Source: CAZAKZ01 sp964485695 (GTDB taxonomy: Bacteria; Planctomycetota; JAFGQW01). Taken from it: 20,666 bases of DNA. The DNA lies in contig CAZAKZ010000108.1 in the NCBI GenBank assembly GCA_964485695.1, forward strand, positions 1 to 20,666, written 5' to 3'. Below the pieces are notes generated by a model, which did no database searches, was not told where the DNA came from, and was given only the letters and a program-made list of their open reading frames with translations. Shown here piece by piece: positions 1 to 5,900 of the stretch. Every line of letters starts with the position of its first letter. The stretch's first letter is position 1. Both the position numbers and the translations under genes were made by a program.

Positions 1-105
1 CAGGCCGCGACCACGGTGGGGGCCGAGAGGACGGCAGGGGGCTTAACGGCATTGATTTTCGAGGGGAGATCGTACCCGCCTGGAGGAGACCGGAGAATGC
101 CATGA
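1..105 (+). CDS. possible 3' end of an upstream gene (partial)
   Basis: The first reading frame is open from the window edge to a TGA at 103-105. This stop overlaps the ATG of the methyltransferase gene in an ATGA arrangement, which is typical of coupled genes in operons. The visible 34 residues (ending DRRMP) match no family I know, and the stretch is too short to separate from chance in GC-rich DNA. The start lies outside the window. Confidence 0.25.
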   Translation, partial: QAATTVGAERTAGGLTALIFEGRSYPPGGDRRMP

Positions 106-737
106 ACCTACGAGAACAGATGGAGAAGATCTACCGGGATCTTCCGCTGGAGAATATTCCCTGGAACCTGTCGGAACCACCCCGCCTGCTGACCTGGGTA
201 GTAGAGACCGGGAAAATACTTCCCTGCAAGGCAGTGGACCTGGGTTGCGGAGTCGGCAACTACGCCGTCTGGCTCGCTCTACAGGGCTTCGACGTGACCG
301 GCATCGATCTCAGTCAACACGCGATCGACCATGCCGTAGAACTGGCGGCCCGCCAGGATGTATCGTGCCGCTTTGTCGTCGCAGATATGCTGGAGGCCCT
401 GAAGGATTTCCATGCGACCTTCGACCTGGCATACGACTGGGAGGTTCTGCACCACATCTTTCCTGAACATCGATCACGGTATCTTCAAAACGTCCACAGC
501 ATGCTTCGTCCGGAGGGTACGTACCTGTCGGTCTGCTTCAGCGAGCGGGATCCCGGTTTCGGTGGTAAGGGAAAGATCCGAACCACTCCTCTCGGCACGA
601 AATTATACTTCTCTTCTGAAGAGGAGCTCGAGACGCTTTTCGAACCCTATTTCGACGTCCTCGATTTGACCACGGTCGAGATCCAGGGCAAGCACACGCC
701 CCATCTGGCCAATGTGGCCTGGATGCAACGAAGGTGA
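102..737 (+). CDS. class I SAM-dependent methyltransferase (TPMT/TehB-like)
   Basis: This 211-residue protein is a probable cytoplasmic small-molecule methyltransferase that uses S-adenosylmethionine. The Rossmann motif I is clear (VDLGCGVGNY, residues about 45-54). The acidic end of strand 2 follows (TGIDLS, 66-71), then the motif around VVADMLE (92-98) and a motif IV region with FDLAYDWEVLHHI (107-119). The tail (FSERDP, LGTKLYFSSEEEL, EIQGKH) resembles short thiopurine/tellurite-type methyltransferases, so the acceptor may be a small or toxic compound, but the substrate cannot be read from the sequence. The start at 102 is supported by GGAGA at 92-96; an ATG at 97 runs straight into a stop. 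Base composition is somewhat less GC-rich than in the genes further right. The N-terminus is short but complete for this family. Confidence 0.85.
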   Translation: MNLREQMEKIYRDLPLENIPWNLSEPPRLLTWVVETGKILPCKAVDLGCGVGNYAVWLALQGFDVTGIDLSQHAIDHAVELAARQDVSCRFVVADMLEALKDFHATFDLAYDWEVLHHIFPEHRSRYLQNVHSMLRPEGTYLSVCFSERDPGFGGKGKIRTTPLGTKLYFSSEEELETLFEPYFDVLDLTTVEIQGKHTPHLANVAWMQRR

Positions 738-787
738 CTTCCGTTGCCGGTGTTCAGCCGGTTAGATCTGCGGTGGGGTGAAAGACC

Positions 788-817
788 TTGCCTTCGAATC
801 GGGGGGTCGTGTACAAT
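788..817 (+). promoter_or_regulatory. sigma-70-type promoter for the two secreted-protein genes
   Basis: A -35-like TTGCCT (788-793) lies 18 bases before a -10 TACAAT (812-817), preceded by TG. Transcription would start near 824 and give a leader of about 50 bases before the ATG at 874, with AAGGAG at 863-868. No transcript data are available. Confidence 0.5.
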
Positions 818-873
818 CGTCTCCTGGAAGTAGCAAATTTCCTCTGCACGGGTAGCTCCAATAAGGAGACGAC

Positions 874-1869
874 ATGAAAACATACCTTACCGTCGCTCTC
901 GTCCTTGCCCTGTCCGGCCTGGTCTGTGCCGACGAGATCTACATCCCGGACAACAATCCCGCGTCCACCACTTTCAACGCCATTCCCTTCTGGGCGGAGT
1001 GGTCCGTCATCCAGGGTGAGATCCGCTCCCAGATCCTCTTCAACGCCTCGATGCTCGGCAACAGACAGTACTACATTCACGAGGTCTCGTTTGCCTCCGC
1101 GTTCACCGGCGTCTTCTCTGCCACCCAGCTCCAGGTGAGGATCAGCCACGTGAAGACCAGCCTCCTGAACGCGACGATGGACCTGAACATTCCGGGTCCG
1201 GCCACCTGCTACGACGGCCCCATCAGCTATCCGGTCACTTCCAACACCTGGTGCCCGATGGGATTGACCGGCGGCTTTCTCTACAACGGCGTGGACAACC
1301 TCGTGGTCGATGTCCGGTACAAGGGAGGCAAGAACACCACGTTGAGCCCCTCGCCAATGACTGTGGGCCGGTTCTGGTACGTGGCAAACGCCCCCATCCC
1401 CCGCAACTGGGCCTACCAGAGATACAGCGCAACACAGCAGTCGGGCGGGAGCGCCAAGAACGGGCTGAAGATCCGGTTCACCGTGGACACGACCACGATC
1501 CAGGGTTCCGGCGCTCCGGCTCCGGGCGGCACCGTGGACCTCGCCCTGCTGTCGCCCGCGGATCCCGGCCTGGTCTACCAGGTGGGAACCTCTCTGGGGA
1601 CCGGTCCGATTCCCATCGACAAGCGCAAGCTGGGCCTGAGCCCCGATTCCATTCTCGTGGCGAGCGTGAGCGGAGTGCTGCCTCTCGTTTTTCAGGACTA
1701 TGCGGGCCACCTAGACGGATCCGGCAAGGGCAAGGCAAAGCTCAACATTCCGAGCCTGCCGGTGCTGGTCGGAACACGTCTCCACTCGGCCTTCCTCACG
1801 CTTCTGGCAAGCGCGCCGTCGGGCGTGAAGTCGATCTCCAATACCTTCTCATTCACCATCACGAAGTGA
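874..1869 (+). CDS. secreted protein with planctomycete-type C-terminal domain
   Basis: This is a 331-residue exported protein of unknown function. Residues 1-20 form a signal peptide (hydrophobic TVALVLALSGLV, cleavage near VCA-DE). Residues 20-205 look like an all-beta extracellular domain with no catalytic motif I can identify; it begins IYIPDNNPAS and ends with LKIRFTVDT. Residues 211-331 are a second domain shared with the next gene, with YQVGTSLGTGPIPID in the middle and SAPSGVKSISNTFSF near the end. I remember this C-terminal domain from many secreted proteins of uncultured Planctomycetota, where it may serve surface display or matrix association; that role is inference. The gene starts at ATG 874 with a good AAGGAG and is separated by only 13 bases from the next gene, so both are probably co-transcribed. 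Confidence 0.8.
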   Translation: MKTYLTVALVLALSGLVCADEIYIPDNNPASTTFNAIPFWAEWSVIQGEIRSQILFNASMLGNRQYYIHEVSFASAFTGVFSATQLQVRISHVKTSLLNATMDLNIPGPATCYDGPISYPVTSNTWCPMGLTGGFLYNGVDNLVVDVRYKGGKNTTLSPSPMTVGRFWYVANAPIPRNWAYQRYSATQQSGGSAKNGLKIRFTVDTTTIQGSGAPAPGGTVDLALLSPADPGLVYQVGTSLGTGPIPIDKRKLGLSPDSILVASVSGVLPLVFQDYAGHLDGSGKGKAKLNIPSLPVLVGTRLHSAFLTLLASAPSGVKSISNTFSFTITK

Positions 1870-1882
1870 ATGGAGACCTGAC

Positions 1883-2851
1883 ATGAAACACCTGGCTATC
1901 TGCTCAATCTTGCTGCTGGTCGTCGGGACCGTGGTGCCTGCACAAGGCATCGAAACGCTCAATCCGAGCCACGACACCTTCATCGATCAATACGGACCGA
2001 ATAACATCAATGGGACAAAGTCCGCCATATGCGTCAGAAACATGTACGGCTCCGGGGCAAGATGGGAGCTGGACGGGCTGTTCAAGTTCGATATTCATTC
2101 CATCCCCAAAGGAGCGGCGATCGCGGCGGCGAAGTTGTACGTCTATTATTACCGCTGGCATGACACCAATCCCAAGGGCCGAACCCTGACCTGCCACAGG
2201 ATCACGAGCACCTGGGACGAGAAATCCGTGAACTGGAACACGCGTCCCAAATACGACACCGTTTCCACTTCCGGCGCCCCGGTCCCGGCCAGCTACACCT
2301 GGATGTCGTGGGATGTGGCGGTGGACGTCAGGGACTTCGTAAACGGGACCAAGACGAACCATGGCTGGCAGATCATGGACCTCAAGAAGTGGGGAACCGT
2401 CAATATTCCCATGATGTATTTCTACTCCAGGGAATTCACCAGCCTGAGGCCGTACCTCGAGATCGCGCTTCCCACCCACCTCGCGGTCAGTGGCTCCCCC
2501 CGTCCCGGCGGCACCGTGACGTTCGGTCTGACCGCGGTGAACGACAAAGGCCTGGCCTATCAGGTCGGCTCCTCCTTCGGGACCGGGCCCATTCCCATCG
2601 ACAGCCGGGAGATCCTCTTGAGTGTCGATCCCTTGCTTCTGGTGTCCCTGAGCGGAGCTCTACCCGGCATCTTCGAGAAATACACCGGCTTCATCGATGC
2701 GCAGGGCAAGGCCGGAGCAGCCCTCAAGATCCCAGGCCACCAAGGGCTCATCGGTTTGAAGATTCACACGGCGTTCGTTACCTTGAGCGGCTCGGCGCCG
2801 TCGGGCGTGAAGTCGATCTCCAACACCTTCTCGCTCAGCATCATGAAGTAG
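1883..2851 (+). CDS. secreted DNRLRE/CBM96-like domain protein with shared C-terminal domain
   Basis: A 322-residue exported protein. Residues 1-22 are a signal peptide ending VVPAQG. Residues about 24-195 match the DNRLRE (CBM96-like) beta-sandwich family: a start with SHDTFIDQYGPNN, GLFKFDI at 65-71, the ITSTWDEKSVNWNTRP block at 107-122, and a closing REFTSLRPYLEI at 183-194. Proteins with this domain are commonly extracellular and often bind polysaccharide or act as structural modules. Residues about 199-322 repeat the C-terminal domain of the upstream neighbour, including GTGPIPID and SAPSGVKSISNTFS, but end in SIMK. GGAG at 1872-1875 supports the start. The tight spacing to the previous gene implies one operon. 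It probably works at the cell surface, but no enzymatic activity is indicated. Confidence 0.82.
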   Translation: MKHLAICSILLLVVGTVVPAQGIETLNPSHDTFIDQYGPNNINGTKSAICVRNMYGSGARWELDGLFKFDIHSIPKGAAIAAAKLYVYYYRWHDTNPKGRTLTCHRITSTWDEKSVNWNTRPKYDTVSTSGAPVPASYTWMSWDVAVDVRDFVNGTKTNHGWQIMDLKKWGTVNIPMMYFYSREFTSLRPYLEIALPTHLAVSGSPRPGGTVTFGLTAVNDKGLAYQVGSSFGTGPIPIDSREILLSVDPLLLVSLSGALPGIFEKYTGFIDAQGKAGAALKIPGHQGLIGLKIHTAFVTLSGSAPSGVKSISNTFSLSIMK

Positions 2852-2875
2852 CGGGATTCCCCAGCTGTGCCGGGC

Positions 2876-4495
2876 TCAGTCATATACCGGGGAGAAAGCG
2901 ATGCGCGAGATCTTCGCGCGCCGGCACTGGTCCACGATCGTGACGACGGATTGGAGACGCACGCCGGTACGCGGCTCGATCTGTACCATCGCGTCGGGTC
3001 CGCTGTAGAGGTGTTCGAGCATCTTGTGTACCTTTCCGGCGGCGTCGGGCAGGGGACCGACGCATCGGCCGTTCACGTAGCACAGGCATCTTCCCTCCCT
3101 GATGGCGAGGTGGATTTGAATCTTGTCATCCGGATGATCCCGGGTGGGAAGGAACGTTTTGAGTCTCCCGAAGGTGAGCTTCTTGTCCGGTCTTTTTCGC
3201 TGAACGGAGAGATAGATCCTGTAGATCTGGATGTCCCTGTCGGCGCACAACTGGAGCACGTGCTGCACGCGTCTGAACGGCGCGTCCCTGTCGCAACGGA
3301 TGACCAGCGGTATCCCCGAGAAACCCGTCTTCTTCTCGATCTTTGACCGGGCGATGGGGTAGAACCACGCCTTGAGCTCGTCAGACGTGAATTCTGTGTC
3401 CTTGCGGGAAGTCCGAGGGACGAAAATACGACTCTTGCGCTTCTTTGCGTCCCAGGTGATGACGACGGTCATGGGGCGAGTCTGGGGGTTGTCATCCATG
3501 TCCGATTCGGCAAGCGGGAGTCTCGTGAGGCTGAATAACTCAACCTCTTTCTCCACCCGTGACGATCCGTCCAGGCCGAAGGACACGATCTTCGTCTCCA
3601 GGACGTTGAGCACCAGCTCCGTGGAGCCGAGGGCTTTGCCGTCCCAGAACGCCTCGATGCGGTACTGGCCCGGCCGCAACGGAGGGATCTTCAACGCGTA
3701 ATCCATGGTCTCGCGTGCGCTCTTCCAGCGCTCTGCCTCGGAGTCGTCCTTGTAGGTCTCGCTTTCGTACACCCAGGCTTTGCGGAATCGATACGTCCGG
3801 CGTGCGGATCGTTCGCTGTGTTTCACCACGATCTTGACCTCGTTCTCCGGCAGGGCGTCGCCTGGAAAGCGTACCTGGAGGGCCGCACGCGACTTCACCT
3901 TGAAGATGAAGGGCGGATTCGCATCCTTGGCGATTCGTACGGTGCGGTTGGCAAGATGATAGTCGCCCCGGAACCGGATCACTCCCCTCCCCGCCTCGAC
4001 GCCCCCGAGGATGAACGTGCCGTCGGGCTTTGTCTCGGTGGAGGCCATGCGCCTCGCCTTCCCGCCCTGCCACGTCATGTGCACGCCTCCTGCGGGCTTG
4101 CCCCGCATGTCGACCACCCGGCCTGTCACGGTGAGCGTCGGGACCAGGAGGATCTTGACCCGGGTCGTCTGGTTCTCCTGCACCCGTACGCCCTTCTCCA
4201 GCTTCTCGATATAGCCGCGGCCCTGGGCGAGGAGTTCGTATTCTCCGGGATCGAGTCGTCGGGAGATGAACACCCCGGCCGGCGCCTCGGGCTTCGCATC
4301 GAAATACGACAGGCCGTAGCCGGAGGACGTGGACGAACCTCTGACCTCTGTTTTCCAGCGTTCCGGGATGCCCACCCTGGCGCCCGTGGCCACCTTACCC
4401 GTGCGCGCGTTCAGGAGTGTGACCTCGATGTACTGCCCCTGGGATGCGGTGCCGATCGTGAGGAAAATCAGCGAGAGGAAGATTCTGATACCCAT
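2876..4495 (-). CDS. exported protein: carboxypeptidase-regulatory-like domains plus two ExbD-like domains
   Basis: A 539-residue exported protein. The start at 4495 is chosen because GGAGG (4503-4507) lies 7 bases upstream and the product then begins with a signal peptide (IRIFLSLIFLTIGTASQG). Residues 20-120 and 121-210 look like prealbumin/carboxypeptidase-regulatory beta-sandwiches (TVTGRVVDMRGKPAGGV, then TKPDGTFILGGVEAG). A third beta-rich segment covers about 205-315. Residues about 325-432 read like the periplasmic domain of ExbD/TolR: LPLAES, a TVVITWD strand, DELKAWF, then PLVIRCDRDAPFRRVQHVL and a closing IYRIYLS. Residues about 455-536 are a second, weaker copy (AMVQIEPRTGVRLQSVV, then CRRAKISRIAF). 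True ExbD has an N-terminal transmembrane helix and works with ExbB; here there is no helix apart from the signal peptide and no ExbB neighbour. The function is unknown. The gene ends 25 bases from the convergent secreted-protein gene. Confidence 0.75.
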   Translation of the reverse strand: MGIRIFLSLIFLTIGTASQGQYIEVTLLNARTGKVATGARVGIPERWKTEVRGSSTSSGYGLSYFDAKPEAPAGVFISRRLDPGEYELLAQGRGYIEKLEKGVRVQENQTTRVKILLVPTLTVTGRVVDMRGKPAGGVHMTWQGGKARRMASTETKPDGTFILGGVEAGRGVIRFRGDYHLANRTVRIAKDANPPFIFKVKSRAALQVRFPGDALPENEVKIVVKHSERSARRTYRFRKAWVYESETYKDDSEAERWKSARETMDYALKIPPLRPGQYRIEAFWDGKALGSTELVLNVLETKIVSFGLDGSSRVEKEVELFSLTRLPLAESDMDDNPQTRPMTVVITWDAKKRKSRIFVPRTSRKDTEFTSDELKAWFYPIARSKIEKKTGFSGIPLVIRCDRDAPFRRVQHVLQLCADRDIQIYRIYLSVQRKRPDKKLTFGRLKTFLPTRDHPDDKIQIHLAIREGRCLCYVNGRCVGPLPDAAGKVHKMLEHLYSGPDAMVQIEPRTGVRLQSVVTIVDQCRRAKISRIAFSPVYD

Positions 4496-4575
4496 GGGCG
4501 TGCCTCCGTATTGGGGGGTGGACAGCTCTCGTGAAATGGTTTCTGCCACGTATTTTTGCCCGTAGCCCGGGAGTC

Positions 4576-4581
4576 ATTATA
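4576..4581 (-). promoter_or_regulatory. -10 element of the exported ExbD-like protein gene
   Basis: Read on the minus strand this is a perfect TATAAT preceded directly by TG. Transcription would begin near 4569 and give a leader of about 74 bases before the ATG at 4495. No good -35 hexamer was found at the standard distance. Confidence 0.4.
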
Positions 4582-4781
4582 CAACGTCGGGGTCATACAA
4601 GCATTTCCGACAGGACTCGAATCCGCAGTCTCCGGGGATGGGGAAGTCGCCTGGTATTTCGCTAAGTCGTTTTGTATCTATAGGTTGTGCCAAAAATGAC
4701 CACGGCTGCACATCCTTGTACCCACCCCAGATCCCCTCTCGCCGGGGAGAGTGCCTTTTTCACACCGGATCTCCTACGGGC

Positions 4782-4810
4782 TTGACCCGGCTGCCAAGAG
4801 AGCCTATGGA
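4782..4810 (+). promoter_or_regulatory. candidate promoter of the RRM protein gene
   Basis: TTGACC (4782-4787) is separated by 17 bases from TATGGA (4805-4810). The -35 is good and the -10 is mediocre. The resulting leader of about 119 bases is long for this genome segment and could carry regulation. Confidence 0.35.
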
Positions 4811-4935
4811 TATGGCTGTATTTCGGAATCGCCTTGGAGCTCTCTTGAAGTGCACACCTTTCGGCACCTCCGACCTGACGCAGACCGTCCCGAAGATCGC
4901 GTCCGGACCAGACTTTTCGGGATGGAAGTTACCCA

Positions 4936-5226
4936 ATGTTCAATATCTATGTAGGCAATCTGTCCTTCGACACCACCGAGTCGACCATCCACGACCTCTT
5001 CAGCACTCATGGCGAGGTGGACCGCGTCAACATCATCACCGACCGCGACACCGGACGGCCGCGCGGCTTCTGCTTCGTCGAGATGCAGGATGAGAACGCC
5101 GGTCGCGAGGCCATCGAGGCCCTGAACGGCACCGAGGTCGGCGGCCGCACCCTGACCGTCAACGAGGCGAAGCCCCGCGCGCCGCGCGGCGGCGGCGGCG
5201 GCGGCGGCAGACGCGACCGCTGGTAA
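4936..5226 (+). CDS. small glycine-rich RRM RNA-binding protein
   Basis: A 96-residue cytoplasmic protein that is essentially one RNA recognition motif with a short basic, glycine-rich tail. RNP2 is IYVGNL (residues 4-9) and RNP1 is RGFCFVEM (43-50); the aromatic positions that stack on RNA bases are present (Tyr5, Phe45 and Phe47). The fold closes with NGTEVGGRTLTVNEAKPR (64-81). A run of seven glycines (85-91) and the end RRDRW form the tail. Single-RRM proteins of this size are known in cyanobacteria (the Rbp family) and other bacteria, where several respond to cold or act in RNA handling; that role here is inference. The start is supported by a modest GGAAG at 4924-4928, 7 bases upstream. 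The gene stands alone between its own promoter and a strong terminator, so it is likely regulated independently. Confidence 0.93.
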   Translation: MFNIYVGNLSFDTTESTIHDLFSTHGEVDRVNIITDRDTGRPRGFCFVEMQDENAGREAIEALNGTEVGGRTLTVNEAKPRAPRGGGGGGGRRDRW

Positions 5227-5250
5227 TCCCCCACCCACAAAGGGATTGAT

Positions 5251-5345
5251 GCCCCTGCCGGGAACTTCATCCGGGCGGGCCTCGCGACGGATCATGGCGT
5301 GAGGCCGCGCGATTAGGATGGATTTCCCGGCAGGGGCGTTTTTTT
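5251..5345 (+). terminator. large composite intrinsic terminator of the RRM gene
   Basis: A 14-base arm at 5251-5264 pairs perfectly with 5324-5337 and is followed by seven T (5339-5345). The 59-base interior is itself structured. CATCC at 5269-5272 and nearby bases can pair with GGATG at 5316-5320. GGCCTCGCG at 5278-5286 can pair with CGTGAGGCC at 5299-5307, allowing one G-U pair. This is much longer than an ordinary terminator hairpin. It lies just after the RRM stop and before the FxsA-family gene, so it should end the RRM transcript. Confidence 0.75.
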
Positions 5346-5426
5346 GCCTGGATGACGGCCCGGGTAGAGGCAGGAATTGGCCGACGATTACTTCGGCCGT
5401 TCGGTATCCAACCGCCTCCTGATCTG

Positions 5427-5432
5427 TACAAT
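5427..5432 (+). promoter_or_regulatory. -10 element just upstream of the FxsA-family gene
   Basis: TACAAT preceded directly by TG, as in the promoter at 788-817. It ends 6 bases before the ATG at 5439. If it is used, the mRNA would begin at or within a base or two of the start codon. No Shine-Dalgarno sequence and no clear -35 were found. Confidence 0.35.
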
Positions 5433-5438
5433 ACCCCC

Positions 5439-5900
5439 ATGAGGTTCATCGCGTATTTCTTCCTCACCGTCTGTTTTCTCTCCGTGGCCGAGCTGCTGCT
5501 GCTGGTGCGCGCGAGCGAGGCCGTGGGATTCCTCTACACCCTGGCCCTGTGTGTACTCACGGGCCTTGTCGGGGGCGCCCTGGTGCGGCATCAGGGGCTC
5601 CAGACCCTGGGCCGGGTGCAGGAGGAGATGGCCTCGGGGCGCATCCCGGCCGCGGAGATCCTGGAGGGCATCGTGCTGCTGGTGACGGGCGCGCTGCTGT
5701 GTGTCCCGGGATTCATCACCGACGTGTTCGGCGGCCTGATGCTCATCCCGCCGCTCCGGCGGCGCCTCGCAATCTGGATCAAAGCCAAGGCCGCGTCCCA
5801 TGTCACGGTTCACGCCATGGGTCCGAATCCCTTCCAGGCCGGCCGGGAGTCCGAGATCAGGGACGTGGAGTGCGAGGAGAAGCCCCCGGAAGGGGAATGA
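5439..5900 (+). CDS. fxsA: FxsA-family inner membrane protein
   Basis: A 153-residue polytopic membrane protein of the FxsA family. In Escherichia coli FxsA was named for suppressing exclusion of phage T7 by the F plasmid; its normal biochemical role is unknown. Hydrophobic segments lie at about 3-23, 30-48 and 74-104. The family hallmark is present: LVTGALLCVPGFITDVFGG (81-99) followed by LMLIPPLRRRL (100-110). The short hydrophilic tail ends RESEIRDVECEEKPPEGE. I chose the ATG at 5439 because the product then begins directly with the first membrane helix; an in-frame start at 5352 would add 29 hydrophilic residues. No clear ribosome binding site precedes it. Its last 44 bases overlap the end of the convergent symporter gene. 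Confidence 0.88.
   Translation: MRFIAYFFLTVCFLSVAELLLLVRASEAVGFLYTLALCVLTGLVGGALVRHQGLQTLGRVQEEMASGRIPAAEILEGIVLLVTGALLCVPGFITDVFGGLMLIPPLRRRLAIWIKAKAASHVTVHAMGPNPFQAGRESEIRDVECEEKPPEGE

Larger units (their letters stand above)
4496..4935. other. 440-bp non-coding region between divergent genes
   Basis: No convincing gene lies here; an open frame at 4638-5093 has no recognisable motif and runs into the RRM gene in another frame. The left part holds the promoter and leader of the minus-strand exported protein. The right part holds a promoter candidate and a leader of about 119 bases for the RRM gene. A small imperfect hairpin (CTCTC 4736-4740 with GAGAG 4747-4751) followed by five T at 4756-4760 is too weak to call a terminator. 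Confidence 0.6.

Noticed and set aside
740..765. CCGG...CCGG hairpin after the methyltransferase gene
   Set aside because: Only about 4 bp of stem and no T run; not a terminator.
4733..4760. CCCCTCTC...GGGGAGAG followed by T5, resembling a terminator
   Set aside because: The eight-base halves are a direct mirror rather than an inverted repeat; only 4-5 bp can pair, too weak for a terminator call.
4638..5093. 151-residue open frame in the non-coding region
   Set aside because: No recognisable domain, no ribosome site, and its last part reads the RRM gene in the wrong frame.
5195..5214. GGC repeat in the RRM gene as a possible microsatellite
   Set aside because: It simply encodes the glycine tail usual for small RRM proteins.
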